A stretch of 64,000 nt of DNA from Algoriphagus chordae (GCF_003254055.1 NZ_QKZT01000016.1:1-64000), one strand, 5' to 3'; positions 1-7,421 are shown, numbered from the stretch's first letter. Numbers and translations: made by a program. Notes: a model not told the origin generated them from the letters alone.

Positions 1-333
1 CATTGCAGTCTTATGATTGATAGAATAACGTTTTGCAACATACAATGCTGACAAGCCTTTTGTACTCGTACTCATTTCAAAACAAATGTGAAATGCCTTC
101 AAAAGACCAAATTTGACCTTATGAAACAAAGTGCCTGCACCTGGGTTTTCTGTATCACTACATTTATTGCATGTTCTTGCGTAATCTTTTCGCATTTGAC
201 TTCCGTGGTGACCACATTTTCGGCAAGTAAACCCATCCTTCCACTTAAGATCTGCCAAATATTTCTTGCAATCCAAATCAGTTTGGAAGCTTCTACTGAA
301 CTCTATGATCTCTTGACCTTTGAAAATATCCAT
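1..333 (-). mobile_element. IS1595-family transposase, N-terminal part (cut by window edge)
   Basis: An open minus-strand frame of 111 codons starts at the ATG at 331-333 and runs off the left edge without a stop. Seen directly: a zinc-ribbon with two CxxC pairs (FTCRKCGHHG and RTCNKCSD) preceded by a segment with KYLADLKWKDGF, and then the run TSTKGLSALYVAKRYSINHK. This is the usual N-terminus of IS1595/ISXO2-type transposases, with a zinc ribbon followed by an STKG(L/I)SAL region before the DDE/DDN catalytic domain. The catalytic part lies outside the window, so activity cannot be judged. The end of the element should fall between about 334 and 380, because the next gene begins abruptly there. 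Confidence 0.85.
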
Positions 334-370
334 TACTTGCGCTTTTGACTACATAAATATATGAACTTAT

Positions 371-799
371 ATGGTTACCTCTAAAAAAGCATTAATGAAC
401 CTATCATCAAATTATGGGATAGGGTCATTTGTATACTTCAGGAGAATAGTTGAAACAGAATTGATAAATCTTTTGGAACAAGTTGCTGATTTAAATGATC
501 CGAAAAGTTCAAAAATTAGACAGCTATTGGATGAACATAAGAAATCCCATAAAACTGCCGATTTATTAGAGGAGGTGTTTAATTTTTTACCTGATTCGTT
601 AAAAGGGCTAGGGGTTAATCCATTTAAATTACTTTATGGGACTCTTTCTGTTGGAGTCCATAAATTATCCGACTCAGATTGTTTTGAACAAGCAATGAGT
701 TTAAGAGCTGTTCTTGATTTTGTTTTGAAGAAAATATTTGAAGAGAGTAAAGAAGTTTCTGAGGTGAAGAAACATATAAAAAGATTATCTACAGAATAA
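371..799 (+). CDS. Hypothetical protein, probably the C-terminal remnant of an IS-interrupted gene
   Basis: 142 residues, mostly helical and without a signal peptide or membrane segment. It opens almost at once with SSNYGIGSFVYFRRIVETEL and later has LPDSLKGLG and GVHKLSDSDCFEQA. This pattern is familiar from the C-terminal part of larger uncharacterised proteins. An in-frame stop lies at 362-364, just upstream. The start falls directly beside the transposase gene end, so I infer that an N-terminal half was separated by the insertion and that this ATG is only the first one left. Function unknown. It is convergent with the MbtH-like gene. It could instead be a short intact gene. Confidence 0.5.
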   Translation: MVTSKKALMNLSSNYGIGSFVYFRRIVETELINLLEQVADLNDPKSSKIRQLLDEHKKSHKTADLLEEVFNFLPDSLKGLGVNPFKLLYGTLSVGVHKLSDSDCFEQAMSLRAVLDFVLKKIFEESKEVSEVKKHIKRLSTE

Positions 800-838
800 A
801 ATATTAACCCCCTTGCGGATTTTATAATCCTTTCTCTC

Positions 839-905
839 CCAACGAATTTGCTATTCGATTTCATCGTTGGACGCTAGATTGCAGTAATTTCCGATTTCAA
901 ATCGG
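839..905. repeat. Two adjacent hairpins in a non-coding stretch
   Basis: CCAACGA at 839-845 pairs with TCGTTGG at 864-870. CCGATTT at 891-897 pairs with AAATCGG at 899-905 around a single base. They sit between the remnant gene and the MbtH-like gene, directly before the 916-940 palindrome. They have no T-run typical of a terminator. Confidence 0.5.
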
Positions 906-915
906 TTAGGATATT

Positions 916-940
916 TGGGTGTAGTTACAAACTACACCCA
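916..940. repeat. Perfect 11-bp palindrome of the ACTACRC repeat family
   Basis: TGGGTGTAGTT at 916-926 and AACTACACCCA at 930-940 are perfect reverse complements around the trinucleotide ACA. The right arm is a copy of the ACTACRCYYAG motif that recurs at 980, 1350-1490 and 2965-3000. It is located just downstream of the MbtH-like gene (minus strand). There is no T-run after either arm, so it is not a canonical terminator. Confidence 0.7.
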
Positions 941-986
941 GACCAACGCCTATTTGGTAACTGACCGAGAGAAAAGTATACTACGC

Positions 987-1187
987 CTAGAGGGAGGGTG
1001 GTCTCATGTCAGTCCATATTCCCTTGATATATTCCAAACATTCTTGCTTATACCCCTGCTTCCCCACGCTTTCCCATCCGAGCGGGAGCTCTCTATCAAC
1101 TGGCCATATGCTGTATTGACCTTCGTAGTTTACTGTTACGGTGTAAATAGTCTGGTCTTCTTCTTCTTCTTCTTCTTCTTCTTCCAT
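987..1187 (-). CDS. MbtH-like protein with N-terminal poly-glutamate tract
   Basis: 66 residues. After an N-terminal run of nine glutamates (nine GAA codons, 1158-1184) the protein shows the MbtH family signature: YEGQYSIWP, then LPLGWESVG, and the closing CLEYIKGIWTDMRPPSL. MbtH proteins are small cofactors that bind and stabilise adenylation domains of non-ribosomal peptide synthetases. The length is normal for the family, but the glutamate tract is not part of the fold. The ATG at 1185-1187 is the only start before an upstream in-frame stop. No synthetase or adenylation domain lies anywhere in this window, so the gene is an orphan here. It is flanked on both sides by ACTACRC repeats. The family call is firm; a present-day role is not shown. 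Confidence 0.85.
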   Translation of the reverse strand: MEEEEEEEEEDQTIYTVTVNYEGQYSIWPVDRELPLGWESVGKQGYKQECLEYIKGIWTDMRPPSL

Positions 1188-1335
1188 TTTTCTAAGGGTT
1201 TGATTTACAGTTCGTTGATTGTTTTCTACAAAAAAACAAGATAAAAAAATTGGCAGAATATTTCAATGTATTTCTTCCAGCTAACTCTGGGTAAATGGTA
1301 TAGTTGAACCAATTACAAAATTGCTAAGGATAGTA

Positions 1336-1490
1336 AAGCGTAGTTAAAAACTACGCTTAGACGACGATCTGACTACACCCAGGCGGGTAGTAGGGCAGGC
1401 AAACTACACCCAGTGCCTCGAGCGATCAAACTACGCCGAGCGGGGGGCAGGCAAACTCTTAGGGCTGTGCTATCCAACTACGCTCAGGTG
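1336..1490. repeat. Cluster of degenerate ACTACRCYYAG repeats
   Basis: A perfect 10-bp hairpin (AAGCGTAGTT 1336-1345, loop AAA, AACTACGCTT 1349-1358) is followed by motif copies beginning near 1372, 1403, 1430, 1455 (degenerate) and 1477. They all run in one direction, 22-31 bases apart, with GC-rich spacers in an otherwise AT-rich region. The spacing is irregular and the units diverge, so this is not a CRISPR array. It fills the gap of about 320 bases between the MbtH-like gene and the membrane-protein gene. No gene is visible in it. Confidence 0.65.
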
Positions 1491-1507
1491 GGGGAAAACA
1501 AAAGTTT

Positions 1508-1939
1508 TTATTCCTCAATTTTTCCGCTGGTTACGAAAAAATAACCCAAAGTACCTGTAACAAATGCCTCAAAGAAAGTTTGGATATGGTTTGACTGATT
1601 CGAGATGAGTTGAATTGTTTCTAAGGAAGCATTAGTTTGGGTCTTTAATATGAAAACGATAATTAGGAGAAAGTATGAAACTGAAACTCCCAAAGTAATG
1701 AAATAGTAAGATTTTTGAATATGAATTTCTTTTAAATTTTGCGTTCTTTTTATAGCAAACATTGCTGTAATTATAAGCGTGTTAAATGGTAGGGTAGACC
1801 TTGTATACCAAGACCAAATTGCTTCATTATTTTCAGTGATAACATCTGAGGAAAATGAAAACAGAAACAAGCCAATTACTATAGTAGAACTAATCCACAG
1901 AATTGTCAAATGTTCTTGTGCTTTGAACTTTTCAATCAT
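1508..1939 (-). CDS. Hypothetical membrane protein
   Basis: 143 residues with about four hydrophobic segments: roughly 10-30 (LTILWISSTIVIGLFLF), 50-63, 80-100 (FITLGVSVSYFLLIIVFIL) and 122-138 near the C-terminus. No family is recognised. It lies 7 bases downstream of the TSP3 lipoprotein gene on the same strand, so the two are probably cotranscribed. It is AT-rich like its neighbours. Confidence 0.6.
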   Translation of the reverse strand: MIEKFKAQEHLTILWISSTIVIGLFLFSFSSDVITENNEAIWSWYTRSTLPFNTLIITAMFAIKRTQNLKEIHIQKSYYFITLGVSVSYFLLIIVFILKTQTNASLETIQLISNQSNHIQTFFEAFVTGTLGYFFVTSGKIEE

Positions 1940-1946
1940 TTAAAGC

Positions 1947-2912
1947 TTATTTAAATAATAATTTTAAGTAATCAACAGTTGTATTTGACACCAGTTTTGG
2001 TGCCTGGCCAGGGTAAGTTTCATATTCGTAAACAATTAAAGATATGGTATATTCATCTGCCGAAATGGAATTATTGTAAATATCCCTAACGTAACTTTTG
2101 TCAAGATTAATAAACCCCCGATTAACAACCTTCATTATCTCATTGTACTCTTGAATGTCATCTGTAGTAGTTAAACCTATCCGGGTATTTACAACATATC
2201 CAAAAAACATATATCTAGCACTTGGTCTACCGTAGAGACAATGAAAAATATTTAAAATACCACATCCTCCTCTTTCAATTTCAATGGGTAAATCTAATCT
2301 AGTTCCCGAATCATTTATCCTTTCTAAATTTGAAAAAACCACAAAACCAGATTCTGGAACAAACATAATCCTATTAAACTGTCTTCCCTTTTCTTGTAAA
2401 TGTTTCCTTATTTTTCCATAGACTGTTTCTAAATCATCATCCTTTTCAATAAACCCATCTGAGATATCTTCAACGTATGTTGGGTTTGGAATTGGCCAAA
2501 ATTGATCTGGTCTATTCGGGTCTCTTAAAGTTCTATCCTCTCGAACTTCTTCTACAGGACATCCATTTGTTGATGCTGGTCCTGGAAGGAAAAGACACTT
2601 ATCACTATGATCCGGTGTGCCATCACCGTCAGAATCCAATGTATTACCTGAAGCGTCAACTCTTGCCCCTCTTGGAGTATTTGGCTCCGAATCTAAATAA
2701 TCTGCAATCCCGTCCCCATCACTATCTTTCAACATAGCTAGTATTTCTCCACGCAATTGAGCTATTTCAGAACTTGATTCTTTGTTTATTCTTACTAAAT
2801 CCCTTTTGGTTGCGCATGAAAACAGTACTGACCAAATACTTAAAAGCAAAAATATCTTTAAGTATTTTTGATATGGAAATCCATTCCTATTTTCTTTATA
2901 ATTTTTTTTCAT
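1947..2912 (-). CDS. Lipoprotein with thrombospondin type 3 (calcium-binding) repeats
   Basis: The chosen start (ATG 2910-2912) gives 321 residues beginning MKKNYKENRN. A hydrophobic stretch then leads to the lipobox VLFSC, so the mature protein should be a lipoprotein. The frame stays open a further 15 codons upstream, but that extension would bury the signal peptide. After the Cys come a short helical linker and two aspartate-rich repeats, DSDGDGIADYLDSEPN and DSDGDGTPDHSDKC. These are typical TSP3 calcium-binding repeats that often stand between the anchor and an outer domain. The remaining ~200 residues are unrecognised; no OmpA peptidoglycan-binding motif was seen. It probably forms an operon with the membrane protein downstream. 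Confidence 0.7.
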   Translation of the reverse strand: MKKNYKENRNGFPYQKYLKIFLLLSIWSVLFSCATKRDLVRINKESSSEIAQLRGEILAMLKDSDGDGIADYLDSEPNTPRGARVDASGNTLDSDGDGTPDHSDKCLFLPGPASTNGCPVEEVREDRTLRDPNRPDQFWPIPNPTYVEDISDGFIEKDDDLETVYGKIRKHLQEKGRQFNRIMFVPESGFVVFSNLERINDSGTRLDLPIEIERGGCGILNIFHCLYGRPSARYMFFGYVVNTRIGLTTTDDIQEYNEIMKVVNRGFINLDKSYVRDIYNNSISADEYTISLIVYEYETYPGQAPKLVSNTTVDYLKLLFK

Positions 2913-2964
2913 AAAATTAATTCTATTAAAGTACAAATTATAAACATTTACTGCCAATGCTAGG

Positions 2965-3010
2965 AACTACACTCAGACCTAACAATTGTATAACTACACC
3001 TAGATGGGGT
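2965..3010. repeat. Further copies of the ACTACRCYYAG repeat
   Basis: AACTACACTCAG near 2964-2975 and AACTACACCTAG near 2992-3003 share the core and direction of the 1350-1490 cluster. They lie between the patatin gene and the TSP3 lipoprotein gene. Confidence 0.55.
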
Positions 3011-3102
3011 AGTAAGTAATATGTCAAAAAACTGGCTATCAAAATCAGGTCCTTGAAGAAACTTGTCAAGAAGTAAGATGCTCTTTATGAAATTGAGCAC
3101 TT

Positions 3103-4128
3103 TCATTCGTATTTTAATAATTTATCTATAATGATGTCCAGTTCTGCGTCAATTTGAGGTTGAGAGATAAATGATAATGCATCCTCTTTTAATTTAATGA
3201 TATTTTCAAGAGATGCATCATCCATCTCCGGGTTAGCTTCTTTCAAAACAGGTTCTAGTCTATGGTAATCAGTACTGTCTGTTTGATTTAGAGTGCCATA
3301 AATTTGTTTCAAATGGTAATCAACCGTAGTTGAATTTCCAGACATCATTATTTCTAATATTGGTTTTATCCAGCCAATTGCTCCCCAATCTTTTGCTTTC
3401 TTATATTCGTAAGATTTACCAAAACTCCCAGTTCCCAAAGAAACAATCATCATGTCTTTTGCTGTTGGGAATTTTTCTATTCCTTCAAAGTTCATACAAC
3501 GAACCTCTGAATAGGCTACAAGAGCAGGGTTGTTTACGAATACACCACCATCTATGAGAGGGTATGGTGTTCCTATTTCATTTTTTATTCTAGCTGTTTC
3601 AAAGTATGTAGGTGCAGCTGAAGTTGCTCTAGCAACATCTTTTATTTTGAAATCGTAGATTTCATTTTTTGCCATATGCTGTTTAAAAAAATGTGGTTTT
3701 CCATTTCTGATGTCATATGAGCTTATTATACATGGTTTTAATAGTTCTGATAATTTTACTTCACCAAAATTATCTTGTAATGCTTCTTCTAATTCGCTTG
3801 CATCGTACTTTTCATCAGTTATTCCATTGCCACTTTTAAATTTTTGTGAAATATTGACATCAAATATTTCATCACCTCTATCTAGGTATATACTTACTGC
3901 CTCCTCTGCTTTAAATTTTGGTCTCTTTGCCTCATCTGAAATAAGATAACACAATGTTAGAATTCCACCAGTACTTGTCCCTGCCATGAAATCAAACATA
4001 TCTGCTATTCTGAGATTACTGTTGTTTTTTTTCTTCTGAAACTTTTTTTCTAATTGATCTATTATTATTCCTGGTAATATTCCTCTAATTCCTCCACCAT
4101 CTATTGACAATATTCTTACTTTTTTCAT
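3103..4128 (-). CDS. Patatin-like phospholipase, CapV-like
   Basis: 341 residues, soluble, no signal peptide. The three patatin hallmarks are present: the oxyanion-hole loop DGGGIRG (10-16), the nucleophile elbow GTSTGG (50-55, Ser52) and the DGG motif with the catalytic aspartate (193-195). Patatins are Ser-Asp dyad lipid acyl hydrolases. The length and cytosolic form resemble CapV, the cyclic-dinucleotide-activated phospholipase of CBASS antiphage systems, which degrades the inner membrane. No CD-NTase cyclase or Cap2/Cap3 gene is next to it, so a CBASS role is only a possibility and a housekeeping lipase is equally open. The gene is AT-rich and has a perfect palindrome about 85 bases upstream. 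Confidence 0.85.
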   Translation of the reverse strand: MKKVRILSIDGGGIRGILPGIIIDQLEKKFQKKKNNSNLRIADMFDFMAGTSTGGILTLCYLISDEAKRPKFKAEEAVSIYLDRGDEIFDVNISQKFKSGNGITDEKYDASELEEALQDNFGEVKLSELLKPCIISSYDIRNGKPHFFKQHMAKNEIYDFKIKDVARATSAAPTYFETARIKNEIGTPYPLIDGGVFVNNPALVAYSEVRCMNFEGIEKFPTAKDMMIVSLGTGSFGKSYEYKKAKDWGAIGWIKPILEIMMSGNSTTVDYHLKQIYGTLNQTDSTDYHRLEPVLKEANPEMDDASLENIIKLKEDALSFISQPQIDAELDIIIDKLLKYE

Positions 4129-4213
4129 TTTTTTGTGAGTTTCTATTTTGGGTACCTATTTAAATGGGATTTGTATTTTGAGTGGAAAGGATTTCTTAAA
4201 ATCAATTTGTTCT

Positions 4214-4232
4214 ATATTCCCGATGGGAATAT
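4214..4232. promoter_or_regulatory. Palindrome upstream of the patatin gene
   Basis: ATATTCCC (4214-4221) and GGGAATAT (4225-4232) are perfect 8-bp inverted repeats around GAT. The site lies about 85 bases upstream of the patatin start and about 50 bases past the end of the LuxR pseudogene. It has no flanking T-run, so an operator is more likely than a terminator. Confidence 0.4.
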
Positions 4233-4279
4233 GTCTGAAAACACCATGATTTGACATCCCCCAAAAGGCGTATTTTTCT

Positions 4280-4690
4280 CTAAATCACCCCTTCAGCTAA
4301 GCATTTTGCCATTAATTCTGCTGTATTTGAGCAGTTAGTTTAAATAGAATGTTTTTTCGATGGGTTCGTGTGGTGTTGAAAGAAATAAAAAGTTTTTCGG
4401 AAATGGCTTTAGCGGTGAGGCCCTGACTCATCAGTTTAACGATTTCGAGTTCCCGCTTGGTGAGATCTGCGGTGACTGGCTTCTATTTCAAATTAGCAAG
4501 TTTTGGATTAAATCGATCATTCTCATCCTTGATTTCAAGATATGATTGTTTACTGTTGACAATCATGAATAAAAGCCAGTCAGTTGTTACATTTCCGATA
4601 TGGATTATATCAAATAGATTACAAAGGCATGTCGAATCTTTCCTGTTTCATATTGTGTATGAGTTTTTGTCTTAATCATCATCTTTGAAG
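4280..4690 (-). pseudogene. Decayed second copy of the LuxR-type regulator at 5984-6784
   Basis: Read on the minus strand, this stretch encodes recognisable pieces of the C-terminal half of the downstream regulator: VTTDWLLF, NSKQSYLEIK, then DLTKRELEIVKLMSQGLTAK and the shared end CLAEGVI. It is broken in at least three ways: a frameshift with stops near the start of the recognisable part, an in-frame TAG after NPKLANLK, and a one-base deletion near 4340 (TTTAAA against TTTTAAA in the intact copy). The last ~107 bases before the stop match the intact gene without substitution, while similarity falls steadily further upstream. The N-terminal half is absent. Confidence 0.85.
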
Positions 4691-4765
4691 TTTCCAGTTA
4701 CTTTCTTATAGGAGATTAACAGTAGCCATCTTAGTAGTTATATAGACTAAAGCTTACCAGACATT

Positions 4766-5140
4766 CTAATTAAAGTTTGGGCCTCCTGCCTTCCTGAGCG
4801 CTATTGAAAGTCTTTGCATGAATTTCTCGCCTTGTCCACTAGAAAGAAACATAATTTTGTGAGATGGGTAGTCGAAATCATCTAATTCAATAAACACATT
4901 CATAGCTTTGCTATTCCCTCTTCTTCCCGACTCATTATGCTTCATTTTAATCCCAGTTACTTGGCTCACATTAAACTTTTTGTTTTTTAGGGTTAAAGAC
5001 TGTTCACTGAAATTTACTGTTACTCCAGCCTGGCTGTACTCAGTATCGCTTGCCATATGTTTGGAATTGGAAAATCCTTTGAAGAATAAAAAGATTAGAA
5101 ATCCAAATATGGCTACAAATATTATGTATATAAACTCCAT
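4766..5140 (-). CDS. Hypothetical single-pass membrane protein
   Basis: 124 residues. An N-terminal membrane segment (about residues 3-22, IYIIFVAIFGFLIFLFF) is followed by a ~95-residue soluble domain rich in beta strands with little charge bias. No family is recognised. It lies between the intact regulator and its pseudogene copy, and is separately spaced from both, so probably monocistronic. Confidence 0.55.
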   Translation of the reverse strand: MEFIYIIFVAIFGFLIFLFFKGFSNSKHMASDTEYSQAGVTVNFSEQSLTLKNKKFNVSQVTGIKMKHNESGRRGNSKAMNVFIELDDFDYPSHKIMFLSSGQGEKFMQRLSIALRKAGGPNFN

Positions 5141-5261
5141 AAATTATGATTTATGTTTATGACTTCGATTTAAATAATCCAGTAAAGAGTGGATTAGAGG
5201 GTGAATTCTTATTGGTGTTTTTTATTATACTTTTTATTTCCATAACTAAGGTGTAAAACTT

Positions 5262-5855
5262 TTAACCTACTGGGATTTTGGCTAAAAAATCCCGATAAGC
5301 ATTTTTATTTATTTCCACAAATATTCCTTCCAATGCAGGCTTGTCATCTTGTGATGAGTTTGGGTCATAACCCAAAAGCCTAGCTTTAACAACATTGCTA
5401 TTTGCGATTTTACTGATGATTTCGCGCGATATAGGAAATTTTGCCTTAGAACTAAATAATGCTTTAATACTGTATCCGGTATTCTTAATGTCTGAATCTG
5501 AATTGTAGGCTCCTTCTGTGGATAACTTAATAGGCTCTTCATCAATAAGAATTATCAGTGACTCGCCTTGATCAATCATAAATGGATCGTTAGTTTCTAT
5601 TTCTGCAATTACAGATAATTGCTCTTCTCCTGATTTTGAAGTAATATATTCTAGATTTAATTCGAAATCTTTGTCTCCTATATTAAATATAAAGCCTTCG
5701 ATTCTCGATGGATAATTAGGTTCTAATTTACAATTATCCATCTTTATGGTTTTGGCTCCACTGAACTCATCAATATTTTGAGTGATTGGTATATGAATAG
5801 TTGCGCATCCTACTAATAGAGTGGATATTAGTAATGATGATTTGTGAATCTTCAT
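5262..5855 (-). CDS. Hypothetical lipoprotein
   Basis: 197 residues with a short signal peptide ending in the lipobox LLVGC (Cys17), after which the chain is soluble and predicted mostly beta. It contains no motif I recognise. It is AT-rich like its neighbours and lies 128 bases downstream of the LuxR-type regulator on the same strand. A link to that regulator is possible but not shown. Confidence 0.6.
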   Translation of the reverse strand: MKIHKSSLLISTLLVGCATIHIPITQNIDEFSGAKTIKMDNCKLEPNYPSRIEGFIFNIGDKDFELNLEYITSKSGEEQLSVIAEIETNDPFMIDQGESLIILIDEEPIKLSTEGAYNSDSDIKNTGYSIKALFSSKAKFPISREIISKIANSNVVKARLLGYDPNSSQDDKPALEGIFVEINKNAYRDFLAKIPVG

Positions 5856-5983
5856 TTGAAATAGTTTTAATTTATGTTTCAGTAAATATTTATGAGCTAT
5901 GTTTTTTGATATTTATTATCTTTTCTTCTTAAATATGTTAATTATTCCAATTTGATTTCTTCACTCAAAAAGCGTATTTTCCC

Positions 5984-6784
5984 TTAAATCACCCCTTCAG
6001 CTAAGCATTTTGCCATTAATTCTGCTGTATTTGAGCAGTTAGTTTTAAATAGAATGTTTTTTCGATGGGTTCGTGTGGTGTTGAAAGAGATAAAAAGTTT
6101 TTCGGAAATGGCTTTGGCGGTGTGGCCTTGACTCATCAATTTCACGATTTCTTTCTCGCGTTTGGTGAGATCAGTTGTGATAGTTTCCTTCTTGAGATTC
6201 GCAAATCTGGGGTCAAAGCTTACCTGTTCTGCTTTGATGTTTAGGTAGGATTGTTTGCCATTTAGGCTTATAAAGGAAATCCAGTCAGTGGTAATATTTC
6301 CTAGATGGCTTATATCTGTGTGTAAACCAAAAACATGTTCAATCTTACCTTCTTTTGTCAGTGAAAGTGGGGTTGACTGGATTAGCATAGTTTGATTTTT
6401 GCCTTTTCTACCTGTGCATTTATAGGTGTAAATGATTTTATACGATAAGTAATCTTCTTGTGCTAGGTAATTAGTGATGAAATCTGTGCAGATTGCTTCC
6501 TTGATGTGTATACTCTTTAATTCATTTTCTAGACAGTTTTTCAATAGTGTAGCCATTGTCACATTAACAGGGTTTATTCCTATTACATGTTCTACATTTG
6601 GGTGAATAAAATCCAAACTTATATCTGTAAAATTTAGAATGTAGTAATATGATTGTCCAGGTGCACACATCTCTGCAATCCGGTGAAATTGTTCTGCATC
6701 TCTAAATTTTGAATATTTATTAAGTTGGGATGAATATCCTTTTTTCCACATCTGCAAAATGCTGTCACTTGAAAAATCTTCCAT
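5984..6784 (-). CDS. LuxR-type transcriptional regulator with PAS-like N-terminal domain
   Basis: The chosen start (ATG 6782-6784) gives 266 residues beginning MEDFSSDS. A longer frame with 18 extra residues exists but adds only a hydrophobic stub. Residues ~1-165 resemble a PAS-type sensor module (SYYYILNFTDISLDFIHPN, then a late HVFGLHTDISHL). The C-terminus is a GerE/LuxR helix-turn-helix: LTKREKEIVKLMSQGHTAKA, KLFISFNTTRTHRKNI. There is no receiver aspartate region, so it should respond to a ligand or partner rather than to phosphorylation. A broken copy of its second half sits 1.3 kb downstream. The target genes are not evident. Confidence 0.8.
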   Translation of the reverse strand: MEDFSSDSILQMWKKGYSSQLNKYSKFRDAEQFHRIAEMCAPGQSYYYILNFTDISLDFIHPNVEHVIGINPVNVTMATLLKNCLENELKSIHIKEAICTDFITNYLAQEDYLSYKIIYTYKCTGRKGKNQTMLIQSTPLSLTKEGKIEHVFGLHTDISHLGNITTDWISFISLNGKQSYLNIKAEQVSFDPRFANLKKETITTDLTKREKEIVKLMSQGHTAKAISEKLFISFNTTRTHRKNILFKTNCSNTAELMAKCLAEGVI

Positions 6785-7061
6785 ACAATGCTCTTTAAAA
6801 ATGTATTTGATAATACTAAAAATGTAGAGTAGATCCAAGGATTGGTTTATGAATATTATGTTTTTTCCTATAAATGGTTGTTTTTACATTGTGTTACTGT
6901 TGATCTGCAGTAAAAGTATTATTCAGGTACTAAAACCAATCCAATAAAATTAAGCATGAGAACTACTGGGGTAGGTTAAGAAAAAGAGATCAAAGTATGG
7001 CGTTTGAAATGTTTTCAAAGACAATTCCATGCCATCTTTCAGACCTACTTTACCCTTTACC

Positions 7062-7241
7062 TTACGAAAGAACACCTTTCTGCTTCCTTAAAAATACCAC
7101 CACTAGCGTCACTAAAATCAAAAGCACGAATCCATCGCTAATTGAAATCGAACTGAATTTATTGTTAATTAGAATGTCCATGCTTACCCCTACCAACATA
7201 TAGCAGACCAACAGGAATTTCGGTAGGTCGTATTTTATCAT
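7062..7241 (-). CDS. Small membrane protein
   Basis: 59 codons from the ATG at 7239-7241 to a TAA at 7062-7064. The protein starts MIKYDLPKFLLVCYMLVGVS and has two hydrophobic stretches, the second being GFVLLILVTLVVVFL followed by the basic tail RKQKGVLS. The plus-strand frame over the same bases has no protein-like character. The two membrane helices and positive tail make this a plausible real small protein. Function unknown. Confidence 0.5.
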   Translation of the reverse strand: MIKYDLPKFLLVCYMLVGVSMDILINNKFSSISISDGFVLLILVTLVVVFLRKQKGVLS

Positions 7242-7311
7242 GCTTGGTTGAGGTTAAAAGTGGATTTTGTCTGCTGTAATTCGAGGTTTCAAGATATCTT
7301 AAATTCTGAAC

Positions 7312-7344
7312 AAAAAAAATCCCTCAGATTGCTCCAAGGGATTT
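7312..7344 (-). terminator. Rho-independent terminator downstream of purL
   Basis: On the minus strand AAATCCCT (7344-7337) and AGGGATTT (7324-7317) form an 8-bp stem with a 12-base loop followed by a run of T. It lies about 80 bases after the purL stop. Confidence 0.8.
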
Positions 7345-7421
7345 GTAAATCTATATCGAAAGTGTTTGGGTCTCAATTTACGATAGAGGTTCAATTTATC
7401 TCGTAAATCGTATTTCGTAAA

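Noticed and set aside
88..348. Plus-strand frame of 86 codons at the left edge
   Set aside because: It is the shadow of the transposase, whose zinc ribbon and STKG region are unmistakable on the minus strand.
915..1244. Plus-strand frame of 109 codons over the MbtH-like gene
   Set aside because: It contains a phenylalanine run that is only the reverse of the GAA repeat, and the minus strand gives a clear MbtH signature.
1336..1490. Possible CRISPR array
   Set aside because: Repeat cores are only 11-12 bases, diverge from copy to copy and have uneven spacers; no cas gene is present.
900..3100. Integron-like cassette array
   Set aside because: Genes share one orientation and gaps hold palindromes, but paired RYYYAAC and GTTRRRY core sites could not be found in the right order, and no integrase is seen.
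3103..6784. Complete CBASS or other defence operon around the patatin
   Set aside because: Neighbouring proteins are a lipoprotein, a small membrane protein and a LuxR regulator with its pseudogene; no cyclase, ubiquitin-like ligase or protease is present.
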